64,000 nt of DNA, from assembly GCF_002554705.1 (NCBI RefSeq), contig NZ_PDEP01000004.1, positions 186,001 to 250,000 on the forward strand, in the 5' to 3' direction. The notes beneath the pieces are model-generated. The model worked only from the letters and a program-made list of their open reading frames with translations. It ran no database searches and was not told where the DNA came from. Made by a program: the position numbers and the translations under genes. Shown here piece after piece: positions 36,643-44,588 of this stretch (its first letter is position 1; every line of letters starts with the position of its first letter). Source of the stretch: Longimonas halophila (GTDB lineage: Bacteria; Bacteroidota; Rhodothermia; Rhodothermales; Salinibacteraceae).

Positions 36643-38298
36643 ATGCTTCGGGTTGTTCGCACACTGCTCATTGCGCTGGTTTTGGTCGGAATTGGGGTCG
36701 TAGCCGGGCAGGCGCTGGAGCGTGTGTACGGATGGGGCGAGCCGCCAGCGGCCTACGCAATGCTTGCCGAGGCAGTGCGCACGGTGGAAGCGGAATACGT
36801 TGACGAGGTGCCCTCACAGATGCTGAGCGAGTCGGCGCTCCGCAGCTTGCTGAGCGGTCTCGATCCGCACTCCACATACATCAGTGCCGATCGGATGAAA
36901 CGGGTGCAGGAGTCATTCGAGGCGGAGTTTGAGGGCATTGGCGTGACGTATGAGCGCATTCGGGCTGCATCGGCCCCAGATACTGCAGTGGTCGTGTTCG
37001 TTATTCCGGGCGGACCCAGCGACGAAGCAGGGCTACGTTCGGGCGATCGGCTGGTGCGCACCGACAGCACCTCGCTCGTTGGGCTGCCCGACCGACGCAT
37101 CCAGTCGTTACTGAAGGGGCCGCGCGGCACCACAGTGAACATTACCGTGCGGCGTCCGGGAACCGCTTCGCCCATTACACACGAGGTATCCCGCGACCGC
37201 ATCCCCCTGAACACGGTCGATGCGGCGTACATGCTGGATGCGACAACGGGATACATCAAACTGAACCGGTTTGCTCGTACAACGCACCGCGAGGTGCGCG
37301 ATGCGCTCATGCAGCTTAAGGACGACGGCATGCGCCGCTTGGTATTCGACATGCGCAACAACGCCGGTGGACTGATGCGTATGGCCGAGCGTGTTGCCGA
37401 TGAGTTTCTGCACGACGACCAGTTGGTCGTTGCGGCCCGTGGGCGTGACGGGGCCGTGCTCGATGAGTACCGAACGGAGCGGGCCGGGCTGTTTGAGGAG
37501 GGCCCCATGATGGTGCTGGTCAACGGACGCTCGGCATCGGCCAGCGAAATTGTAGCAGGGGCGCTGCACGACCACAGCCGGGCCCTGGTCGTTGGGCAGC
37601 GCACATATGGCAAGGGACTGGTGCAGCGCCAATACGAGTTGCAAGACGGAAGTGGGCTGCGTCTTACCATTGCCCGGTTTTACACGCCCAGCGGACGCGC
37701 CATTCAGCGTCCGTACGAAACCGGGGCGGCCGTAACGCGCCCGGCGGCCTACACCGACAGCACAGATGCAGACCCATCAGCGAACCGCAGGGGGGGCGGC
37801 TCAGGCGGGATTATGCCCGACCGCGTCATTGAGCGCGATTCGCTCTACCAGGCGGCACAACGTCTCATCCAACACCCCCCAATGCGTACCGCGATGCGGG
37901 ACTGGATTGACCGCAACATTCGTTCGCTCCATGATGCCTGGGCAGGACGGCCTGAAGCGTTTCTCGAGACATATGAGCTGCCTGCAGACGTGATAGACCG
38001 TCTGGGTGGTACCCGTGCAGGCGCTGCTGAGCGGAGTTCGGCCGAACTGGCCTTACGCGAGACCGAGCCGCCGGGCACGTACGACAGAAGCAGCCAAGAC
38101 AAGTACATACAATTGACTAATACGGATCGCGGAACAATTCTGTTACAGAACGCGCTCACAAGTATGGTTGCGCGCCGTCTTTTTGGCATGGCCGAATGGA
38201 TCCGCGTCCAGAACAAGGTTGACCCCACCGTGCAGGCCACGAATCATCTGTGGCCCCACGCTACCACCCGAGCGCAGACCTATGCCAACCGACGTTGA
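36643..38298 (+). CDS. S41 family C-terminal processing peptidase
   Basis: 551 residues with an N-terminal membrane anchor (LLIALVLVGIGVVAGQAL). A helical start (LLSGLDPHSTYISAD) is followed by a PDZ domain (FEGIGVTYERI to IPGGPSDEAGLRSGDRLV), then the catalytic core with YIKLNRFARTT, LVFDMRNNAGGLM, VNGRSASASEIVAGAL containing the nucleophile Ser, and RTYGKGLVQ with the general-base Lys. These periplasmic Ser/Lys proteases trim or degrade envelope proteins. A Gly-rich insertion (NRRGGGSGGIM) and an extra C-terminal region beyond the core are present. Confidence 0.9.
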   Translation: MLRVVRTLLIALVLVGIGVVAGQALERVYGWGEPPAAYAMLAEAVRTVEAEYVDEVPSQMLSESALRSLLSGLDPHSTYISADRMKRVQESFEAEFEGIGVTYERIRAASAPDTAVVVFVIPGGPSDEAGLRSGDRLVRTDSTSLVGLPDRRIQSLLKGPRGTTVNITVRRPGTASPITHEVSRDRIPLNTVDAAYMLDATTGYIKLNRFARTTHREVRDALMQLKDDGMRRLVFDMRNNAGGLMRMAERVADEFLHDDQLVVAARGRDGAVLDEYRTERAGLFEEGPMMVLVNGRSASASEIVAGALHDHSRALVVGQRTYGKGLVQRQYELQDGSGLRLTIARFYTPSGRAIQRPYETGAAVTRPAAYTDSTDADPSANRRGGGSGGIMPDRVIERDSLYQAAQRLIQHPPMRTAMRDWIDRNIRSLHDAWAGRPEAFLETYELPADVIDRLGGTRAGAAERSSAELALRETEPPGTYDRSSQDKYIQLTNTDRGTILLQNALTSMVARRLFGMAEWIRVQNKVDPTVQATNHLWPHATTRAQTYANRR

Positions 38299-38766
38299 TC
38301 CTGCATCTGTATGGAGGGCAGGGGTCAACATCAGATGAAGAGAGTATCCGTTCTCACACAGGACGCTTGCAATCTTCACCCATGCATCCGTTTTTATAAG
38401 ATGTTAGGATGTTTTGATGCAGGATGCACAACAGCGCACACGCTGCATTTGGTGATGAGGAGTTTCTTCGACAGCTTGGGAGAGCCTCCCGCACCAATCC
38501 AGCGGTGCGCAATAAAATTCTGCTCCACGCAGCCACACACAACCGGATGCTCACGTCGGTGCTCTTGCAAGGCGGCTTACAGCCATTTGCCTCGCATTAG
38601 CACCCCGGCTCATGCGGCCCGTACAACATACATGCACACGGCGATGCAGATGCATCGTTGCTTGGCACGCGACGGCGGTGTTTGCACAAGCAAGCCCAAC
38701 CGGCGTGCTCCTGCCGCACCGTCATACGTTTTCGCACGAACCTGATCCCACTGAGGAACTGCCCCT
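38299..38766. other. Intergenic region between S41 protease and exbB, 468 bp
   Basis: It holds one plausible short gene (38424-38600, listed separately) and otherwise no recognised feature. It presumably contains the promoter of the ExbB/ExbD operon. No clear hairpin with a T-run was found after the protease gene. Confidence 0.45.
38424..38600 (+). CDS. Possible small protein, 58 residues
   Basis: ATG 38424 to TAG 38598 encodes an uninterrupted, well-mixed sequence with segments such as GDEEFLRQLGRASRTNPAVR and KILLHAATHNRMLTSVLLQG, which would form two amphipathic helices. Codon choice is similar to real genes in the window. A stop codon lies just upstream in frame, so it is not a piece of a longer frame. 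It is too short for certainty and I recognise no family. It precedes exbB by 166 bp on the same strand. Confidence 0.38.
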   Translation: MHNSAHAAFGDEEFLRQLGRASRTNPAVRNKILLHAATHNRMLTSVLLQGGLQPFASH

Positions 38767-39513
38767 ATGGTCCATTTTAATGCGTTGATGCTCAAATTCG
38801 CTCTCCTACAACAGGACAGCGGCGGAACCATAAACATGCTGGTTGAGCGCTTTAACGAAGGCGGCAACTGGATGTGGCCGGTGCTGATCTGCCTGATTGT
38901 TGGATTAGCGATTGCTTTTGAGCGCATCATCTCTCTGAACCTTGCGGACATCAACACGCAAAGCTTCCTGCACGACGTGAAAAAAGCGCTCGACGAGGGC
39001 GGTGTGTCGGCAGCCGAAGACGTGTGTGCTGAAACCCGTGGTCCGGTCGCCTCGGTCTTTCAGGCGGGGTTGCTTCGTGCCGACGAGGGCATCGAAGCGG
39101 TCGAAAAAGCAGTCGTTTCGTACGGCTCCATCGAAATGAGCTTCCTGGAGCGCGGTCTCGTCTGGCTCTCGCTCTTCATTAGCGTGGCGCCCATGCTTGG
39201 CTTCCTGGGCACCGTGGTTGGTATGATCGAAGCCTTCGATGCTATTGAAACTGCAGGCGACATTTCGCCACGCCTGGTTGCGGGGGGAATTAAGATTGCC
39301 CTGCTCACGACCGCCTTCGGTCTGATTGTCGGTGTGATCCTCCAGTTCTTCTACAACTACGCGGTATCGAAAATCGACCGCATTGTGGCCGAAATGGAGG
39401 ATGCATCCATTGAACTGATCGATTCGCTGGTGCTGCTGGAAGCCGGCGAGTCGGTCCTCGGCGACGACGAGCTCCTCGAAGAGGACTTCAGTGACGAAAA
39501 AGACGCGGCGTAG
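38767..39513 (+). CDS. MotA/TolQ/ExbB proton channel family protein
   Basis: 248 residues. Three membrane helices are visible: GGNWMWPVLICLIVGLAIAFERI near the N-terminus, then the pair LSLFISVAPMLGFLGTVVGMIEAF and GIKIALLTTAFGLIVGVILQFF, the classical ExbB/TolQ signature. The family uses the proton motive force to drive outer-membrane work through ExbD/TolR. Two ExbD-like genes follow on the same strand after a small membrane protein gene. The acidic C-terminus (GDDELLEEDFSDEKD) fits a salt-adapted organism. Confidence 0.92.
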   Translation: MVHFNALMLKFALLQQDSGGTINMLVERFNEGGNWMWPVLICLIVGLAIAFERIISLNLADINTQSFLHDVKKALDEGGVSAAEDVCAETRGPVASVFQAGLLRADEGIEAVEKAVVSYGSIEMSFLERGLVWLSLFISVAPMLGFLGTVVGMIEAFDAIETAGDISPRLVAGGIKIALLTTAFGLIVGVILQFFYNYAVSKIDRIVAEMEDASIELIDSLVLLEAGESVLGDDELLEEDFSDEKDAA

Positions 39514-39551
39514 CGTACGCGTGTCGCTGGTAGCCTCGCATTCCTGTGGCA

Positions 39552-39635
39552 AGCCATGTGATGGCTCTGCAGCCGCTCGGGCAGGTCTTCTTCGACCTGC
39601 TCCGGGCTCTGCGGAGCAAGCATGTGCTCGCTTGC
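39552..39635 (+). other. Three consecutive hairpins in the exbB downstream gap
   Basis: AGCCAT-GTG-ATGGCT (39552-39566), GCAGGTC-N6-GACCTGC (39581-39600) and GCAAGC-N8-GCTTGC (39616-39635) follow each other in the 177-bp gap. None has a T-run, so they may stabilise or process the operon mRNA rather than end it. Confidence 0.45.
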
Positions 39636-39690
39636 CTGCAGGCTGCCACCTTCTTGTTGTATTTCTTGCTCACACAACGCGTCTATACAC

Positions 39691-39969
39691 ATGGGTAATA
39701 ACGCCATCCTCTTTTGGAGCATTATCGTCGCATTGGGCCTGTCGGGCCTTAGCCTGGTTGCTATGGGGCTCTTCAGTCTGCGTAACGTATCGTACGGCAA
39801 AGTGCGCCCCGTAACCGTGGTGCTGGTCGTGGCTCCGATGCTGCTGCTTAGCGTGCTTGGCTTCACCATGCAAACCTGGGCCGAAGCCGGTGTGCTCACC
39901 GTCGTCATCATGTTCATTGTAAGCCTGCTGGGGCTACTGGGAAGCGGTGTGCGATCGCTCTTCCTCTAA
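39691..39969 (+). CDS. Small three-helix membrane protein in the ExbB/ExbD operon
   Basis: 92 residues from ATG 39691 with hydrophobic segments AILFWSIIVALGLSGLSLVA, TVVLVVAPMLLLSVLGFTM and LTVVIMFIVSLLGLLGSGV. It lies between exbB and the first exbD on the same strand. Its family is not recognised; the constant position inside the energy-transduction operon suggests a role in that complex or its assembly. An in-frame ATG at 39622 is rejected because it would place Cys-rich non-membrane residues in front. Confidence 0.65.
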   Translation: MGNNAILFWSIIVALGLSGLSLVAMGLFSLRNVSYGKVRPVTVVLVVAPMLLLSVLGFTMQTWAEAGVLTVVIMFIVSLLGLLGSGVRSLFL

Positions 39970-40047
39970 AAGAAGCTTACAACTGCTCCGCGAGTGCCTC
40001 GCACAGGCGCTTGTTCCCTCCTGTTGTCCCTCTGATTTCCTGTTGCT

Positions 40048-40644
40048 ATGGCTGGATTGCTTGATAAACGTCGGTCGAAGCGCGAAGACGCGGAAACGCC
40101 GACCTCGTCGATGGCCGACATCGCGTTTTTGCTGCTCATCTTTTTCCTGGTGACTACCACAATCAACGTGGATACCGGAATCGGGATGACGCTGCCACCC
40201 CAACTTGAACAAGAAGAGCCGCCGCCTGTGCAGGAGCGCAACTTGCTGCGTGTCCTCGTAAATGCCTCAGGCGAAGTGCTCATCGACGACAACATGTCGT
40301 CGGTCAATCAGATTCGCGAAGAGGTCAAAACGCATGTACTCAACTACGGGGAGAACGCTGACTACTCCGATTCGCCCAGTGACGCGGTCATCTCGTTGAA
40401 GACCGATGCGCAAACGCCGTATCGGATCTACATCGACGTGCTCGATGAAATCCAGATGGCCTATCGCGAGATCTACAACAGCATTGCGCGTTCGGGCAAC
40501 CTGCCTTCGGGCGAATCTGTCCTCGACGAGACCTACGAAAGTTACGAGGCCTACCGCGAGTCGCTGGAGCCCGAGGACGATGACCTTGTGCGTGAGAGCT
40601 TCCCGCGGAATATTTCCATTGCCGAGCCTGATAGCGGAAACTGA
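40048..40644 (+). CDS. ExbD/TolR biopolymer transport protein (first copy)
   Basis: 198 residues. SMADIAFLLLIFFLVTTTINVDTG is the ExbD membrane helix with its conserved Asp (in MADIAF) that takes part in proton flow. A short periplasmic domain follows (LLRVLVNASGEVLIDDNMSS). It is longer than the usual 130-140 residues by an acidic C-terminal tail (ESLEPEDDDLVRESF). It is followed by a second exbD. In Bacteroidota such doubled ExbD sets power TonB-dependent uptake or Tol-like functions. Confidence 0.9.
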   Translation: MAGLLDKRRSKREDAETPTSSMADIAFLLLIFFLVTTTINVDTGIGMTLPPQLEQEEPPPVQERNLLRVLVNASGEVLIDDNMSSVNQIREEVKTHVLNYGENADYSDSPSDAVISLKTDAQTPYRIYIDVLDEIQMAYREIYNSIARSGNLPSGESVLDETYESYEAYRESLEPEDDDLVRESFPRNISIAEPDSGN

Positions 40645-40764
40645 CGCTGCAGCGCTGTCGCCTGCGCCCCCGGAGCGGTATAGCAGCCTTGCTGTGCTCG
40701 CACGGCTCCTGATGACCTCCGGGGTGCCACGCCCTCCTTTGCACCACACCTGCTTGCTTCTCCT

Positions 40765-41220
40765 ATGGCTTCCGAACGCTTTCAAAAACGGTCGTCCGAT
40801 ACCTCGCCCGGTATCACCACGGCCTCGCTGCCCGACATCATCTTCATGCTCTTGATCTTCTTCATGGTGACGACCGTCCTTCGCGAGACGGAGATCCAGG
40901 TGCGTACCGAGTTGCCCGACGCTGAGGCGCTCACCAAGATCGATCAGAAGCGACTGATCTCAAACGTCTATATTGGCCCCGTCATTCGTGGCCCGCGCGA
41001 AGGCGAAACAGCGGTCCAGATCGACGATGCGCTCATCGAAGAGTCCTCGGCGATCCGCACGATCATGTACAACCAGCTGCAAGAGGAACCCCGACTGATT
41101 GTGTCGCTGCGCGTAGACCGCGAGTCGGAGATGCAAGTTGTCAATGAAGTCCAGCAAGAGCTTCGTGAGGCGGGGACCCTGCGTATCAACTATTCGTCTA
41201 ATCCTGCTGTTGACCAGTGA
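40765..41220 (+). CDS. ExbD/TolR biopolymer transport protein (second copy)
   Basis: 151 residues. SLPDIIFMLLIFFMVTTVLRET is the ExbD helix with its conserved Asp, and a short periplasmic domain (RLIVSLRVDRESEMQVVNEV-like) follows. It is clearly paralogous to the first copy, with which it may form a hetero-oligomer in the ExbB channel. No TonB or TolA gene follows; a terminator at 41251-41280 closes the operon. Confidence 0.9.
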   Translation: MASERFQKRSSDTSPGITTASLPDIIFMLLIFFMVTTVLRETEIQVRTELPDAEALTKIDQKRLISNVYIGPVIRGPREGETAVQIDDALIEESSAIRTIMYNQLQEEPRLIVSLRVDRESEMQVVNEVQQELREAGTLRINYSSNPAVDQ

Positions 41221-41250
41221 GGCGGCTGCTCGGTATCGAATCATCAGAAA

Positions 41251-41280
41251 AGCTCTGCTACGTGGCTGGCAGGGCTTTTT
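41251..41280 (+). terminator. Rho-independent terminator after the exbD genes
   Basis: AGCTCTGC (41251-41258) pairs with GCAGGGCT (41269-41276), one G-U pair, followed by a run of T. Confidence 0.75.
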
Positions 41281-41380
41281 CTTTGGCGGGTCGTTTCACA
41301 TGCGGCGCACAGCACTTATGCGTTCCCCGTTCGTCCTCGTTTCCACCCGTTCCGTTCATCGATTGCAATAGCGTTCTACT

Positions 41381-42403
41381 ATGGCTCATCACGTAACTCT
41401 TCTTCCTGGCGACGGCATTGGCCCCGAGGTTACATCGGCCACGCTGCGTGTTCTGGAAGCTACCGGCGTCGAATTTGAGTGGGATACCCACAAGATCATT
41501 GGCACCTCGGCCGTTGAGGAAGAACGCCCTGAACTGCCCGACGATGTGCCCGCCTCCATTCGCGAGCGCGGGGTGGCGTTGAAAGGGCCCATCACCACGC
41601 CGGTAGGCGAGGGGTTTACCAGCGTAAACGTACAGCTGCGCCAGCGCCTGGACCTGTACGCGAATGTGCGCCCGTGCGTGAGTCTGCCCGGTATCGATTC
41701 GCCGTTTGAGGACATTGACCTTATCATCTTCCGCGAAAACACCGAGGGGCTCTACGCCGGAATCGAAACGTACGACGCCCGTCTCGAAATTGCGGATTCG
41801 ACGGCTCGCGTTACACGCCGGGGCTCGGAGCGCATTGTTGACTTCTGCTTTGACTATGCCCAGAAAAATGGACGCGATACCGTCACGCTCGCGCACAAAG
41901 CCAATATCCTGAAAGAGTCATCGGGGCTGTTCCTGAAAGTGGGACGCGAGATCGCCGAGCGCTATCCCGACGTCAACTTCAACGACCGCATCATCGACAA
42001 CATGTGCATGCAGCTCGTGATGTATCCGCAGCAGTACGACTGCATTGTAAGCACCAACCTGTTTGGCGACATCTTGAGCGATCTGGCCGCCGGTCTCGTG
42101 GGTGGACTCGGCGTAACGGCAGGCGCTAACTTTGGCGACGACTACGCCGTCTTTGAGGCAGTGCATGGCAGCGCGCCCGACATTGCGGGCCAGGGCAAAG
42201 CCAACCCCACTGCGCTCATTCGTAGCGCGGTGATGATGCTCGACCATCTCAACGAAACGAAAGCAGCCCAGGCCGTCAACACGGCCCTGCGCGACGTATA
42301 CGCTGCCGGTGAGGTCCTCACGGCAGATGTGGGCGGCTCCAGCTCTACAACTGAATTTGCCGAGCATCTGGCCGCGCGTGTCGAAGAAGAAATGGCGGCG
42401 TAA
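41381..42403 (+). CDS. NAD-type isocitrate dehydrogenase
   Basis: 340 residues of the isocitrate/isopropylmalate dehydrogenase family. VTLLPGDGIGPEV opens the fold; KGPITTPVGEGFTSVNVQLRQ contains the Ser and Arg that bind isocitrate, and IIFRENTEGLYAGIE, KANILKESSGLFLKV, DNMCMQLVM and the C-terminal EAVHGSAPDIAGQGKANPTA complete the active site. The TSVNVQLRQRLDLYANVRP segment favours isocitrate over isopropylmalate as substrate, and the short length resembles NAD-dependent IDH3-type enzymes. It stands alone between the exbD operon and a DUF4293 gene. Confidence 0.82.
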   Translation: MAHHVTLLPGDGIGPEVTSATLRVLEATGVEFEWDTHKIIGTSAVEEERPELPDDVPASIRERGVALKGPITTPVGEGFTSVNVQLRQRLDLYANVRPCVSLPGIDSPFEDIDLIIFRENTEGLYAGIETYDARLEIADSTARVTRRGSERIVDFCFDYAQKNGRDTVTLAHKANILKESSGLFLKVGREIAERYPDVNFNDRIIDNMCMQLVMYPQQYDCIVSTNLFGDILSDLAAGLVGGLGVTAGANFGDDYAVFEAVHGSAPDIAGQGKANPTALIRSAVMMLDHLNETKAAQAVNTALRDVYAAGEVLTADVGGSSSTTEFAEHLAARVEEEMAA

Positions 42404-42455
42404 GCATCGGGCTCTGCATCTACCAAGAAAGCCTTCAGCAACGACCAACAAGGCG

Positions 42456-42881
42456 ATGATTCAACGTATCCAAACTGTGTACCTGACGCTGGGCGCGCTT
42501 GTGCTGAGCGGTGTCCTGTTCCTCGAATCGCTGTGGGGAAGCGAAGCGGCAGCGACCTACGGATGGTTTTTGCCTGTTATCATCGGACTGGGGGCGGTGA
42601 CGGCTGTTACCGCCATCGGAGCCATCTTCCTGTACACCGATCGCGAGACGCAGCGCACGGTGGTTGTGGGCACGCAGCTCATGACGATCCTGTGGGCGAT
42701 TACGCTCTACGGCAGCTTCTTCATGACGAACGAGCTGCAAGTGTACGACGCCACCGGCTTGAATCTCGATATGCTGATGCTCGTGGCTGGGCCGCTCGTG
42801 GCATACATTCTCTTCTGGCTGGCCCGGCGCGGCATCGAGCACGATATCGAGCTCGTCGCTTCGATGGACCGCCTTCGCTAA
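42456..42881 (+). CDS. DUF4293 membrane protein
   Basis: 141 residues from ATG 42456. MIQRIQTVYLTLGALVLSGV is the characteristic start of the Bacteroidota DUF4293 family. Four hydrophobic segments follow (LPVIIGLGAVTAVTAIGAIF, TQLMTILWAITLYGSFFM, MLMLVAGPLVAYILFWLA). The family has no known function. The TAA stop codon (42879-42881) doubles as one end of the target duplication of the MITE inserted directly behind the gene, so the insertion did not change the protein. Confidence 0.85.
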   Translation: MIQRIQTVYLTLGALVLSGVLFLESLWGSEAAATYGWFLPVIIGLGAVTAVTAIGAIFLYTDRETQRTVVVGTQLMTILWAITLYGSFFMTNELQVYDATGLNLDMLMLVAGPLVAYILFWLARRGIEHDIELVASMDRLR

Positions 42882-43077
42882 GAGCCTGTTTGGGTTTTGG
42901 TTTGAAGGTGAGAGCGAGCGCCGTTGGAGCGAAACGAGGACCACGATAGAGGTTCGTAGCCGGGGCTACGGGCCGATATCGGGGGCTCGTTGCAGCCCAG
43001 CGGAGCCGCTCACAGCGCCCCGACCGTAGGGAGGAAGTACTCCTGGGGTGCCCAAAGTAAGAAATCAAAACAGGCTC
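42882..43077. mobile_element. MITE-like element with GAGCCTGTTT termini and TAA target duplication
   Basis: The 196-bp element begins GAGCCTGTTT (42882-42891) and ends AAACAGGCTC (43068-43077), perfect 10-bp inverted repeats that extend imperfectly into GGGTTTTG / ATCAAAAC. TAA flanks both sides (42879-42881 and 43078-43080). The ends and the 3-bp TNA duplication match what is known for the IS5-family IS1031-type group, so a non-autonomous derivative of such an IS is likely. No open frame of note lies inside. Confidence 0.7.
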
Positions 43078-43092
43078 TAAACGCTCCCTCGT

Positions 43093-44022
43093 ATGTCTGA
43101 TTCGCTGCCCCCACGCGTGACCCTTGCGCTCACGGTGGGGGTTCTTAGTTTTGCCTTCGCCCCAATTCTTGTCCGGTGGGCCAGCGAGGCGCCTGGGCTC
43201 ACCATTGCCGTGTGGCGCACCAGCACCGCGGCCCTCGTGATGCTTCCGGGCCTGGCCTACGTGTATGACGAGGTGCGCGCGTTCGGGTGGTGCGACTGGG
43301 GACTCATCATCGCCTCGGGCACAGCGCTCGGAGCGCACTTCATTGCGTGGATCGAAGCGCTCTACTACACCTCCGTAGCCAGCGCCTCCGTGCTCGCTAC
43401 CACAAGTCCGGTCTTTGTGGCCGTGCTGGGCTACCTGATCCTCAAAGACCGGCTCGCGTGGCCCGTAGTGAGCGGCATCGTCGTGGCTGTGGGCGGAGCC
43501 GCCCTCATGGGACTGACGGATGCCGGAGCCGTGGCCTTTGGGGCTGAGGCGTGGTGGGGCAACACCCTCGCGCTCTCGGCAGCGCTGCTTGTGAGCATCT
43601 ACCTGCTCATCGGGCGTGCGATTCGGCAGCGCGTGTCGTGGCTGGCCTACCTGATTCCACTCTACAGCGTGGCCGCTCTCGTTACGCTTGTTGCTGCTGC
43701 GGGACAAGGCGTACCGCTGACGGGGTTTGATCCGGTGGTGTATGCCTGCGGCATCGGACTGGCGCTGGGTCCGCAGGTGCTGGGCCACAGCGCATTTAAC
43801 TTTGCGTTGCAGCGGGTGCCTGCGGCGCTTATCGGGATGCTCGCGCTTTTAGAGCCGGTCGGCGCCTCGATTCTCGCCTATTTTCTGTTTGGGGAGGCCC
43901 CAGGTCTGTGGTCAGCCGCGGGGATGGTTGTGGTGCTGGGAGCAGTTGCCTTCGTGGTGCTGTATCGAAGCCGTACGGCCACTCCTAAACCAGATGACAC
44001 ATCACTTCAAAAATCACCGTAG
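43093..44022 (+). CDS. EamA (DMT) family transporter
   Basis: 309 residues and ten membrane helices in two EamA repeats. The first repeat has FAPILVRWASEAPGLTIAVWR and ALYYTSVASASVLATTSPVF, the second GIGLALGPQVLGHSAFNFAL and PAALIGMLALLEPVGASILAY. Members export amino acids, nucleosides or other metabolites; the substrate here cannot be told. It starts 16 bp after the MITE, which may have displaced or supplied its promoter. Confidence 0.88.
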   Translation: MSDSLPPRVTLALTVGVLSFAFAPILVRWASEAPGLTIAVWRTSTAALVMLPGLAYVYDEVRAFGWCDWGLIIASGTALGAHFIAWIEALYYTSVASASVLATTSPVFVAVLGYLILKDRLAWPVVSGIVVAVGGAALMGLTDAGAVAFGAEAWWGNTLALSAALLVSIYLLIGRAIRQRVSWLAYLIPLYSVAALVTLVAAAGQGVPLTGFDPVVYACGIGLALGPQVLGHSAFNFALQRVPAALIGMLALLEPVGASILAYFLFGEAPGLWSAAGMVVVLGAVAFVVLYRSRTATPKPDDTSLQKSP

Positions 44023-44588
44023 TGAGCGCGTCCGCTGCACCTGGCAGGGGCAAAAGGAACGCACCTCTTCGACATGTCCGTACAGTGATGCTGCGCAAGC
44101 GCGAAGGAGTCCAGCGCGACGAATTTGCAGCCGAGTGGATACACAGTGCATCCCTTCGACTCTGATTTGACACGATCAACAGCATCGGGGGAACTGGCAC
44201 GCTTGATCGTGTTGTTGAGACGCGCTGTCTTGCGCTTCATTCTGGCATTGGACGAGAATCTTGGAGAAGACTGGCTGCTGCATCATCCACACATGTATCG
44301 GAAGTTGTATACAGATGTGGCTGAAAGAGGGAACACCTGTGTATTGTGGGAGGGCATTGCGCCGTGTAGATTGCCTGTGGTTTGTTTCCCGAGGGCGTGT
44401 TGAAGGCTGTCTCAATGAGGGGGGCAATCACATGCATGCACACCAAATGTTAAGTTTGTATGACCATCGGGGGGGGGCGGTTTTACAATGGCTGCGCCGC
44501 CTTGTATGCTACCAGTGCATGTATTTCAAATCATCGGCTCTTCATGTCGTGGGTCGTTCCCCGTTTCGTTGTATACATCTGCGTTCCC
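44023..44588. other. Intergenic region of about 566 bp with a shared conserved block
   Basis: It contains the conserved block at 44148-44199 and a run of nine G at 44469-44477. No open frame resembles a known protein. The region before the lipoprotein gene is likely its promoter and leader. Confidence 0.45.
44148..44199. repeat. Conserved 52-bp block, copy A
   Basis: GCATCCCTTCGAC, then TGATT-TGACAC-GATCA (a small hairpin), then ACAGCATCGGGGGAACTGGCA. About 80% of the bases match copy B at 45704-45754. Changes in the hairpin keep pairing (U-G here, C-G there). Confidence 0.55.

Noticed and set aside
43985..44200. Minus-strand 71-codon frame at the conserved block
   Set aside because: Similarity to the minus-strand frame at 45595-45813 is confined to about 16 residues, and the frames differ by a one-base indel beyond it; not enough to call genes.
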